Position numbers and translations under genes: made by a program. This document shows, piece by piece, positions 42,608 through 50,374 of a stretch of 64,000 nucleotides of DNA (the first letter of the stretch is position 1; each line of letters begins with the position of its first letter). The notes beneath the pieces are model-generated. The model saw nothing but the letters and a program-made list of their open reading frames with translations, was not told where the DNA came from and made no database searches. Origin of the DNA: CAJXII01 sp965242915 (lineage in GTDB: Bacteria > Campylobacterota > Campylobacteria > Campylobacterales > Arcobacteraceae); contig CBDETN010000020.1 in NCBI GenBank assembly GCA_965242915.1, forward strand, positions 23,707 to 87,706, in the 5' to 3' direction.

Positions 42608-43669
42608 CTAAATTAAATTAGCAATTATATCTCCCATTTGTTGAGTATTTACAACTTCTTTAGCATCAAATGCTGCTAAATCTTTTGTTCTATAACCCTC
42701 ACTCATAGCTTTTTTAATAGCAATATCAATAGCATCAGCAGCTTCTTCTTCATTAAAAGAATATCTTAACATCATACTGGCACTGCTAATTGTAGCAATT
42801 GGATTTGCTATGCCCATTCCTGTAATATCTGGAGCAGATCCATGGATTGGTTCATAAACTGCTGTTTTTTCTCCTGTAGAAGCTGATGGTAAGAGTCCAA
42901 TACTTCCACTTAACATACTTGCTTCATCACTTAAAATATCTCCAAAAATATTTCCAGTAAGTATTACATCAAATTGTTTTGGATTTGCAATAAGCTGCAT
43001 AGCACAATTATCTACATACATATGCGATAATTCAACTTCTGGATATTCTACTGCAATTTTTTCAACAGTTTCTCTCCAAAGTTGAGATACATCTAAAACA
43101 TTCGCTTTATCTATTGAACATAACTTTTTATCTCTTTTCATCGCTAATTTAAAAGCAACATGAGCGATTCTTTCAATCTCATAAACTTCATAAACCATGG
43201 TATTCCAACCTTTAGTTTCAGTTTTACCTTTAGGCTCTCCAAAGTAAATTCCACCAATAAGCTCTCGTACTACCATAATATCAACACCCTTGATAACTTC
43301 TGGTTTAAGGCTGCTGGCATCAACTAATTCATCATATACAATAGCAGGTCGTAAATTTGCAAATACACCCATCTCTTTTCTAAATTTTAAAAGTCCAGAT
43401 TCAGGTCTTAATTCTCTTGGTTGATTGTCCCATTTTGGACCACCAATTGCTCCGAATAAACAAGCATCACTATTTAAAACACCGTCAATTGTTTCTTGTG
43501 GCAGTGGATTTCCCGTAGCATCAATTGCACATCCACCCATTAAGTATTCTTTATAATCAAAATTTATATCAAATTTCTTTCCAACAGCATCTAAAACTTT
43601 TACTGCTTCATCAACAATCTCTACACCTATCCCATCACCTTTGATAAGTGATATATTATAATTTTTCAC
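42608..43669 (-). CDS. leuB: 3-isopropylmalate dehydrogenase
   Basis: LeuB oxidises and decarboxylates 3-isopropylmalate with NAD+ in leucine synthesis. Signatures: ISLIKGDGIGVEIV, the Arg-rich substrate site LRPESGLLKFRKEMGVFANLRP, VVRELIGGIYFGEP, and GNIFGDILSDEASML with metal-binding Asp. The GTG at 43669 has AAGGA 6 bases upstream and overlaps leuD by 14 bp. A TTG at 43687 is the other in-frame choice. Confidence 0.96.
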   Translation of the reverse strand: MKNYNISLIKGDGIGVEIVDEAVKVLDAVGKKFDINFDYKEYLMGGCAIDATGNPLPQETIDGVLNSDACLFGAIGGPKWDNQPRELRPESGLLKFRKEMGVFANLRPAIVYDELVDASSLKPEVIKGVDIMVVRELIGGIYFGEPKGKTETKGWNTMVYEVYEIERIAHVAFKLAMKRDKKLCSIDKANVLDVSQLWRETVEKIAVEYPEVELSHMYVDNCAMQLIANPKQFDVILTGNIFGDILSDEASMLSGSIGLLPSASTGEKTAVYEPIHGSAPDITGMGIANPIATISSASMMLRYSFNEEEAADAIDIAIKKAMSEGYRTKDLAAFDAKEVVNTQQMGDIIANLI

Positions 43670-44189
43670 TTGCTTCCTTTTTTGCAAATTCCATCAATCC
43701 GCCTGTAGATAATAATTCTTGCATAAAAGGAGGGATCGGAGTAAATTTATAAGTTTTATTTGTAGTGTTGTTAATAATCTCGCCACTATCTAAATCTACT
43801 GTTATATTATCAGTTTCTTTTATCTCATTTGCCTCTTTAAGTTCAAAAATAGGAAGCCCCATATTAAAAGCATTTCTATAAAATATTCTAGCAAAGGTAG
43901 GTGCTATGATTGCACTTATACCAGCGGCTTTCAGTGCTATTGGAGCGTGTTCTCTACTACTTCCGCAACCAAAATTCTCACCGGCAACGATGATATCACC
44001 TTTTTTTACTTTTGAAGCAAATGACGGGTCAGCATCTTCCATCACATATTTTGCTAAATGTTCAGCATCACTACTATTTAAATATCTTGCAGCTATGATT
44101 AAATCTGTATCAATATTGTCACCAAATGTCCAAACATCTCCTGTAATATTATTTGCGACCTTTGGTCGAGTTCCACTTTGTTCTATCAT
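43656..44189 (-). CDS. leuD: 3-isopropylmalate dehydratase small subunit
   Basis: LeuD pairs with LeuC (not in this window) to isomerise isopropylmalate. Signatures: VWTFGDNIDTDLIIAARYL and GENFGCGSSREHAPIAL. The N-terminus has about 12 extra residues (MIEQSGTRPKVA) before the usual NNITGDVW. These are coded by a palindromic repeat with CGACCAAAGGTCG. The last bases overlap leuB. Confidence 0.95.
   Translation of the reverse strand: MIEQSGTRPKVANNITGDVWTFGDNIDTDLIIAARYLNSSDAEHLAKYVMEDADPSFASKVKKGDIIVAGENFGCGSSREHAPIALKAAGISAIIAPTFARIFYRNAFNMGLPIFELKEANEIKETDNITVDLDSGEIINNTTNKTYKFTPIPPFMQELLSTGGLMEFAKKEASEKL
44151..44186 (-). repeat. Family 1 palindromic repeat at the start of leuD
   Basis: On the plus strand it reads ATTTGCGACC…GGTCGAGTTCCACTTTG. 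This lines up with ATTTGCGAC…GTCGAATTCTACTTCG in the kinase gene at 442-480. Here it is coded in the opposite orientation to the host gene and sits directly after the start codon, keeping the frame. Confidence 0.55.
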
Positions 44190-44323
44190 GTATTATTTTT
44201 CCTTGAATCTATAAAATTTCCCCGATTATAGCTAAAATATTAAAAAAAATAGATTAATTAATGCGATGTTTATAAATATTGGGTATAATACAAACCTTAA
44301 ATTTAAAGCAAGGTTTAACTATA

Positions 44324-46195
44324 ATGGCAGCAAAAGATTTCAATAAAGTACTTGAAAAATTAATCAAAGATTACAAAGACAGCACCCTTACATATGAAAA
44401 TATAAGTAAAATTTTTCCAAAAGCACCAACTGTAAGTATTATTAAAAAAACATTAGCACTTGTTCAGTTATTTAATGTAACTTTAATTAGTTCGCAAGAA
44501 CAAGCAAAAAGATTAAATGAACTTGAATTAAAAAAGAAAGCAGATGCAAGAAAAAAAGCTATTGCTTCAAGTGATTCAGATTCTTATGATTTATTGCAAA
44601 ATAAAGAACTTTTAGAGTGGAGTAGAAGTGATTCTCCTGTAAGAATGTACTTAAGGGAGATGGGTAAAGTAAATCTACTTACAAAAGAGGAAGAGATTGA
44701 AATAAGTAAGCAAATGGAAAGTGGAGAAGATGCAATCTTAGATGCTATATGCTCTGTACCATATCTTGTAGATTTTATTTTAGAATATAAAGAACCACTT
44801 GTAAATCGTGAAAGAAAAGTAAAAGAACTTTTTAGAAGTTTTGATGATGAAGATGACGATAGTGAAGATGATACAACAGAAGTTGTAGAGGATAAGAGTG
44901 AAGAAGAGGTATCAGGCAATGAAGATAATGATAAAAAGAAACCTAAAAAAATAGATAAAAGAGGCGAAAAAATTATTGCAGCTTTTAAAATTGTTGAAAA
45001 AGCAAAAAAAGACTGGATGAAATTTATCTCTAAAGAAGTAGCAAAAAGTAATAGTGAAATTGATTTACTTACTTTTGAATTGGCGATTGTGTTTAAAAAG
45101 AAAGTTTTAAAAGAAGCATTGATAGATTTAGGACCTACTAGTAAATTAATTACTGAGATTGTAAAGGCGATGGAAACATCACTTCAAAGTGATGAAGGAT
45201 TTGAAACTGAGTTAAAAAGGTTAGAATATAAATTACCGTTATTTAATGATATATTATTAGAAAATCATAAGAAACTTTTAGAAAAGATTTTAAATCTTTC
45301 TAAAATTGATATTATAGGTATGGTTCCTGAAGCTACAATGGTAAGTACTTATATGGAAATTAAAAAGTTATTTCAAACTAGAGAAGCCAGTAAAGGTGGA
45401 TTTGACTTGGAAGAGGAAGCACTTGTTGATATCTTAGGTCAAATCAAACTTGGTAAAAAAATAACAGATGAAGCAAAAACAAGAATGGCAAGATCAAATC
45501 TGCGGCTTGTGGTATCTATTGCAAAAAGATATACAAATAGAGGATTGCCGTTTTTAGATTTAATTCAAGAGGGTAATATTGGATTAATGAAAGCTGTTGA
45601 CAAGTTTGAATATAAAAAAGGTTATAAATTCTCAACTTATGCTACATGGTGGATACGACAAGCAATTTCAAGAGCGATTGCTGACCAAGCAAGAACTATT
45701 AGAATTCCAATTCATATGATTGAAACAATTAACAGAATTAATAAAGTTATTCGTCAAGGGATTCAAGAAGAAGGTAAAGAGCCTAGTTTAGATTGGATTG
45801 CAAAAGCAGTGGGACTTACAATAGATAAAGTTAAACAAGTTATTAAAATCACTAAAGAGCCAGTTTCTCTTGATGCTCCAATAGGTAGTGAGGAAGATGG
45901 TAAGTTTGGAGATTTTGTAGCTGATGAAAAATCACCTAGTCCAATTGACAATATCATGAAAGAAGATTTACAAATGCAAATTGACCAAATTTTAGGTCAG
46001 TTAAATGAAAGAGAACAGGCAGTTGTAAGAATGAGATATGGTTTGATGCACGATGAAAGTGATAGAACTCTTGAAGAGATTGGAAATGCTTTAAGTGTAA
46101 CAAGAGAGAGAGTTAGACAAATTGAAAGTAGTGCAATTAAAAAACTAAAACATCCAAAAGTAGGAAAAAATCTTAAAAATTATGTAGAGAGTTAA
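44324..46195 (+). CDS. rpoD: RNA polymerase primary sigma factor (sigma-70)
   Basis: The main sigma factor. Region 1.2 is at YLREMGKVNLL. A large acidic non-conserved region (DDEDDDSEDD…, residues ~175-215) follows. Region 2 has SIAKRYTNRGLPFLDLIQEGNIGL and YATWWIRQAISRAI. Region 4 has ALSVTRERVRQIE, the -35-binding helix-turn-helix. ATG 44324 (MAAKDFNK) gives 623 residues. The in-frame ATG at 44279 lies too close to the promoter-like TATAAT to be likely. An IS256 begins 9 bp after the stop. Confidence 0.97.
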   Translation: MAAKDFNKVLEKLIKDYKDSTLTYENISKIFPKAPTVSIIKKTLALVQLFNVTLISSQEQAKRLNELELKKKADARKKAIASSDSDSYDLLQNKELLEWSRSDSPVRMYLREMGKVNLLTKEEEIEISKQMESGEDAILDAICSVPYLVDFILEYKEPLVNRERKVKELFRSFDDEDDDSEDDTTEVVEDKSEEEVSGNEDNDKKKPKKIDKRGEKIIAAFKIVEKAKKDWMKFISKEVAKSNSEIDLLTFELAIVFKKKVLKEALIDLGPTSKLITEIVKAMETSLQSDEGFETELKRLEYKLPLFNDILLENHKKLLEKILNLSKIDIIGMVPEATMVSTYMEIKKLFQTREASKGGFDLEEEALVDILGQIKLGKKITDEAKTRMARSNLRLVVSIAKRYTNRGLPFLDLIQEGNIGLMKAVDKFEYKKGYKFSTYATWWIRQAISRAIADQARTIRIPIHMIETINRINKVIRQGIQEEGKEPSLDWIAKAVGLTIDKVKQVIKITKEPVSLDAPIGSEEDGKFGDFVADEKSPSPIDNIMKEDLQMQIDQILGQLNEREQAVVRMRYGLMHDESDRTLEEIGNALSVTRERVRQIESSAIKKLKHPKVGKNLKNYVES

Positions 46196-46537
46196 GAACT
46201 AACGGGACTGTAAATCTAACTGTGTAAATCCAAAAATATGATTATTTGATAAAATATCAAATATGAAAAATATTAAGGATTTACATAATGAATTTATTAA
46301 ATACAGAAGAATTAAAAAGACAAATAGCTAATGGAACATTTACAGGATTAGATGATATTACAAAAGAGTTTAAAAATATACTCAAAGAGGTAATACAAAC
46401 TGCATCACAAGAAGAGCTAACCTCACACTTAGGTTATGATAAACATCAAGAATCAGACAATCAGAACTATCGTAACGGTTACAACGATAAAACTATAAAA
46501 TCAAAATATGGAAATATAGATGTTGCGATTCCAAGAG

Positions 46538-46574
46538 ATTTGCAAGTGTGGATTCCGCTACGCTCCATGAGAAT
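46538..46574 (+). repeat. Family 1 palindromic repeat in an IS256 transposase
   Basis: ATTTGCAAGTG…GGATTCCGCTACG…CCATGAGAAT is absent from the otherwise near-identical IS256 at 20170-20190, where only CA occupies the site. This gives a direct before/after comparison. It aligns with the repeat at 442-480 (ATTTGC, AAGT, ATTC, CCATGA shared). Confidence 0.65.
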
Positions 46575-46847
46575 CAAGCTTTGAACCACAACTTGTTAAA
46601 AAAAGAGAAATACTACTAAATGGTAGTGAAGATATGATAATATCACTCTATACCAAAGGTATGAGTGTAAGAGATATACAACTTCATCTTGATGATTTAT
46701 ATGGTTATGAATTATCAACTCAAACCATATCTAACATTACAGAAAAAGTTATCGAAAAAGCTAAAGAGTGGCAAATAAGACCCTTAGAAAAGATATATCC
46801 AATAATCTTTATGGATGCAACAGTACTTAAAATTAGAGTTGATAGAG

Positions 46848-48180
46848 TATAATACCCCAAGAAAATAAGAACGAAAAAATAAGATTCTTATTCCTAAAAA
46901 GTTAAAATAATAAAATATTTAATAGGGGTAAAAAATGAGTACAAAAAGAAGAATATTTACAGCAAAATTTAAAACAAAAATTGTTTTAGAAGTTTTAAAA
47001 GGTGAAAAGACTTTAAATGAGATAGCAAGTAAAAATAATATAACACCTAAAAATATCCAAAATTGGAAGAAGATATTTTTGGATAATGCAGAGTTGGCAA
47101 TGGAGCCTGCAAAGGCTATCAAAGAATATAAAGACGAAAACTTAAAATTACAATCTAAAATAGATGATTATGCAAAGATAGTAGGTAAAATGACAGTTGA
47201 AAAGGAATGGCTTGAGGAAAAGCTACAAAGCTTGGACTTATCTAATAAAAAAGAGTTGATAGAGTCTAAGCTAACATATATTTCAGTATCAACTCAATGT
47301 AAACTTATAAAATTAAATCCAAGCAGCTTATATTATAAGCCTATAGAAAATAAGCATAAAATATCACTCAAAGATAAGATAAATGATATTTATGAGCAAA
47401 TACCAATATATGGAGCTTTAAAAGTTCATCAGCAACTTTTAGAAGATGGATACAATATAAGTTTGAATACTGTTTATAAATATAGACAAGAGATGGGTTT
47501 AAAGCCAATATTAGCAGTTAAACCAATAAATCTATCAATACCAGATAAGCAACATAAAAAATACTCTTACAAGCTTAGAGGAATTGACATAGTAAAAGCA
47601 AATCAAGTATGGAGTACGGATATAACATATATCAAGATTAATGGCGGCATGGTTTATTTAGCAGCTATAATTGATTGGTATTCTAAAGCTGTACTATCTT
47701 GGAAAATATCCAACACTATGGATTCAGCTTTAACAATGGATGTTCTAAATGAAGCATTATCGCTATATGGTAAACCTGAAATATTTAATACAGATCAAGG
47801 CAGTCAATACACAAGTCATATCCATACACAGACTTTAAAAGATAATGGCATCATTATCTCAATGGATGGTAAAGGTAGAGCTACTGATAATATTTGTATA
47901 GAGAGATTCTGGCGAAGTGCAAAAGTTGAAAGAATTTATCTAAATGAATATAACACAATTAAAGAGTTAAAAACTGATGTGAAAGATTATATTGATTTTT
48001 ATAATCATAAAAGATTTCATCAAACTTTAAATTATAAAAAACCAATGAGTTTTTATTATGATAGTTTAAAAATTAATAATAAGGATTATGATAAATTAGT
48101 TGAAATTGTGGCATAAGGTAACAGGTGAAAAAGAGAATAAGGATTTAGAAAAAGTTGTCTTGTCTTCTTGGGGTATTATA
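46848..48180 (+). mobile_element. IS3-family element type A, copy A3
   Basis: The copy is full length (1333 bp) with the standard ends. It sits inside an IS256, but with about 565 bp of the host missing and no 3-bp repeat (GAG on the left, GTA on the right), which points to an adjacent deletion or to recombination between two copies. Confidence 0.93.
46935..48116 (+). CDS. IS3-family transposase, 393 residues (copy A3)
   Basis: The intact DD35E transposase (D229, D287, E323) is like that of copy A2. It differs by Glu to Lys in the TAEFK motif (shared with copies A4 and A5), a Glu where A2 has Gly in the coiled coil, and Val to Ile at the RGVDIV motif. With A2 it is one of two apparently active sources in the window. 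Confidence 0.94.
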   Translation: MSTKRRIFTAKFKTKIVLEVLKGEKTLNEIASKNNITPKNIQNWKKIFLDNAELAMEPAKAIKEYKDENLKLQSKIDDYAKIVGKMTVEKEWLEEKLQSLDLSNKKELIESKLTYISVSTQCKLIKLNPSSLYYKPIENKHKISLKDKINDIYEQIPIYGALKVHQQLLEDGYNISLNTVYKYRQEMGLKPILAVKPINLSIPDKQHKKYSYKLRGIDIVKANQVWSTDITYIKINGGMVYLAAIIDWYSKAVLSWKISNTMDSALTMDVLNEALSLYGKPEIFNTDQGSQYTSHIHTQTLKDNGIIISMDGKGRATDNICIERFWRSAKVERIYLNEYNTIKELKTDVKDYIDFYNHKRFHQTLNYKKPMSFYYDSLKINNKDYDKLVEIVA

Positions 48181-48345
48181 GTATCTGGCTTGTGCTGAAC
48201 AACAAAATAAATGGAATGCTTCTAGTATTAGAAATTGGTTTGAGATTTATCCTCAACTTAGTATATTTTTTAAGGAGATTATGGCAAAATATGAGAAGTG
48301 ATTAAAAAGAAACTGGTGGGTTTACACAGTTTATTTTACACTCTC

Positions 48346-48385
48346 GAATTTATAGTTCTTAGTATGATATAGGGTTGACAGATCA
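48346..48385 (+). repeat. Right-end scrap of IS3 type B
   Basis: Forty bases from GAATTTATAG to GACAGATCA equal the right end of the type B element at 34890-34929. They directly follow the right end of IS256. Compare 34929/34930, where the order is type B end then IS256 end. Confidence 0.8.
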
Positions 48386-48496
48386 TCAGTATCATACACA
48401 ATATATAGTAAAGTTTTACTACTACTCAATTTTTATTTTCCCATACTTTAATATATAGTAGGGTATCATATTAAAGATTAAACAATAGGAAAGTTA

Positions 48497-48547
48497 ATGA
48501 CGGATAGTGCATTTATATTTATAAAAAATAATAAAATTGATGCTTAA
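48497..48547 (+). pseudogene. Duplicated start of the glycosyltransferase gene
   Basis: A 16-codon frame, MTDSAFIFIKNNKIDA, closely resembles the start MTISAFTFIKNGEILG of the GT2 gene at 49512 at both protein and DNA level. It ends inside the start of the next gene. It looks like the remains of a paralogous glycosyltransferase deleted from this cluster. The rest of 48386-48496 is AT-rich and shows nothing else. Confidence 0.55.
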
Positions 48548-49511
48548 AATATTCAAAAAAACCTATACTTTACCTTTTAAATATGATATACCAAACTGTA
48601 CACAAAAATATTTAGATACAACATCTTTTCTAAAAAGATTTGCACCATTTTTTAGAAGATATCTATACATAGCTTTAAATAGTCATTTATCTTTAGAGCA
48701 AAATAAAATTAAAAAAGAGCAAAAAAATATCTTATGGATAAACCTTTCTGCTCCTAGTTTAGGTGATAGTTTGATGGATTTATCCAGTAGGATTTTATTG
48801 GAAGATAAAAATATTGACCTTGTTATTATTGATTCGTATAGTACTAAAAGTTTAAGAACAAAATTTACATACTTGGAAACCTTACCGTATGTTGGAATAT
48901 ATGGATATTACAATGGCCCGGAAGTAAACAGAGTTCTTTACAGTTTTCATAGAATGAATCAACTTTTAGGATATATTAAAACAGAAGATACTATTAATAA
49001 GACTGCAAAATCTATTATGTATATCTTACATAAAGAGGAGAGGATAATAGATAATATTGATTTACCAAATAGTTTTATTACTATTGCTATAGGTGGAGAA
49101 TGGGATTATCGCACATATAATAATTGGGATAAAGTAATATCTTCAATTTTAGATATTACTCCTGAACAAAATATTATTTTAATAGGCTCACACAATGCTG
49201 AGAATGAAGAAGAAAAGTTGTTAAAAAAGTTTGGAAATTTCAATATCACAAGTGTTGTTGCTAAATATTCTTTTGAGCAAACTGCACAGATAATTAAGAA
49301 ATCAGATGTACTGCTTTGTTGTGACGGTGGTTTAATGCATGCGGCTAATGGTGTAGATACTACAATTATCCCACTTTTTGCACATCTAACACCAAAAATG
49401 CAATTAACAAATGCTATTAAAGCTTATCCTATGTATGATAAAATAAATGTAAATAATATTAAAGTAGATGAAGTAATTACAAATTATAAAAAATATTTAG
49501 AGGAAAAATAG
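48540..49511 (+). CDS. Glycosyltransferase family 9-like protein (heptosyltransferase-like)
   Basis: The ~323-residue protein has a GT9-type layout: NILWINLSAPSLGDSLMDLS for the N-terminal nucleotide-sugar domain, and LLCCDGGLMHAANGVDTTIIPLF as the GT9 C-terminal signature (normally DSGPMH). NNWDKVISSIL parallels the W-containing loop before it. It probably adds a sugar to lipopolysaccharide core or another surface glycan. ATG 48540 is used; it ends directly before the GT2 gene. Confidence 0.75.
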   Translation: MLKIFKKTYTLPFKYDIPNCTQKYLDTTSFLKRFAPFFRRYLYIALNSHLSLEQNKIKKEQKNILWINLSAPSLGDSLMDLSSRILLEDKNIDLVIIDSYSTKSLRTKFTYLETLPYVGIYGYYNGPEVNRVLYSFHRMNQLLGYIKTEDTINKTAKSIMYILHKEERIIDNIDLPNSFITIAIGGEWDYRTYNNWDKVISSILDITPEQNIILIGSHNAENEEEKLLKKFGNFNITSVVAKYSFEQTAQIIKKSDVLLCCDGGLMHAANGVDTTIIPLFAHLTPKMQLTNAIKAYPMYDKINVNNIKVDEVITNYKKYLEEK

Positions 49512-50372
49512 ATGACGATTAGTGCATTTACATTTATAAAAAATGGTGAAATTTTAGGCTATCCTTTTATACAATCAATTAAATCAATATTACCTATTGT
49601 AGATGAATTTGTAGTAAATGTTGGTGATAGTGAAGATGATACTTTGCAGTTAATTGAAGCTATAAATGATCCTAAAATCAGAATTATTCAATCAAAATGG
49701 AATGACAAAATGAAAGACCGTGGTTATGTTTATGGTCAGCAAAAAATGATAGCACAATTTAATTGTACTTCTGATTGGGCTTTTTATCTTGAGGGAGATG
49801 AAGTAATTCACGAAAATGATTTACAGAAGATTAAAGATACTTGTGAGCAGTATGTTGATGACGATGATGTAGAAGCTGTTACTTTTGATTATTTTCATTT
49901 TTATGGTAATGCAAACAGCTATCTTGACTCTCCTGCTTGGTACAGAAGAGAAGCTAGAATTATTAAAAATTCAGTACGAAGCTATGCTCCAGATGGACTT
50001 TTTTGGTTGGTATTAGAAAAAAACAAGATAGGTAGATATCCAAATGCAGTACATAGTGGTGCAAATATGTATCACTATGGCTGGGTTAGAAGTGAAGAGC
50101 AGATGAACCTAAAATCTCAAAAAGTTCAAAAGTATTGGAACAAAAAGCACAAAGCAATAGATTATAAAGAGATAGATGGGCAAATAATAAAAGAATTTAA
50201 AGGCACTCATCCAACTATTGTAAAAGACTGGTTGCCAAAAGTTGAAGGTTTGTTTAAAGCTAATCCAGATTATAAATTAACTAGAAAAGAGAAAAAACAT
50301 AGGCTTATGATAAAGCTTGAGAATTGGTTTGGATTAGAATTAAGTAAAAAACATTATAAGTTGATAAAATAA
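49512..50372 (+). CDS. Glycosyltransferase family 2 protein
   Basis: The N-terminus ISAFTFIKNGEILGYP and VVNVGDSEDDTLQL are the nucleotide-binding start of a GT-A fold, and FYLEGDEVIHE supplies the acidic metal motif (DxD-like, here GDE). The remainder includes the acceptor region with HYGWVRSEEQM. 286 residues. It lies between two GT9-type genes with no gaps, so it belongs to a surface-glycan cluster. Confidence 0.82.
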   Translation: MTISAFTFIKNGEILGYPFIQSIKSILPIVDEFVVNVGDSEDDTLQLIEAINDPKIRIIQSKWNDKMKDRGYVYGQQKMIAQFNCTSDWAFYLEGDEVIHENDLQKIKDTCEQYVDDDDVEAVTFDYFHFYGNANSYLDSPAWYRREARIIKNSVRSYAPDGLFWLVLEKNKIGRYPNAVHSGANMYHYGWVRSEEQMNLKSQKVQKYWNKKHKAIDYKEIDGQIIKEFKGTHPTIVKDWLPKVEGLFKANPDYKLTRKEKKHRLMIKLENWFGLELSKKHYKLIK

Positions 50373-50374
50373 GT

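Larger units (their letters stand above)
46288..48301 (+). pseudogene. IS256-family transposase, multiply broken
   Basis: The frame is first broken by a net 28-bp insertion near 46538-46570, a family 1 palindromic repeat that ends the N-terminal part at 46584. It is then cut by IS3 copy A3, with loss of the central part including the second catalytic Asp and the Glu. Only the last ~40 codons remain after 48181. Confidence 0.9.
46204..48345 (+). mobile_element. IS256-family element with IS3 copy A3 and an internal deletion
   Basis: The left end (GGGACTGTAAATC) and the right end (TTTTACACTCTC at 48345) are both present. However, the middle equivalent to 21800-22364 of the fuller copy (about 565 bp) is gone, replaced by IS3 copy A3 at 46848-48180. 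No duplication flanks A3. The right neighbour is a 40-bp scrap of IS3 type B, so this IS256 had inserted into a type B element. Confidence 0.88.

Noticed and set aside
44584..44919. Ser-rich minus-strand frame opposite rpoD
   Set aside because: Antisense of the acidic region of RpoD, not a gene.
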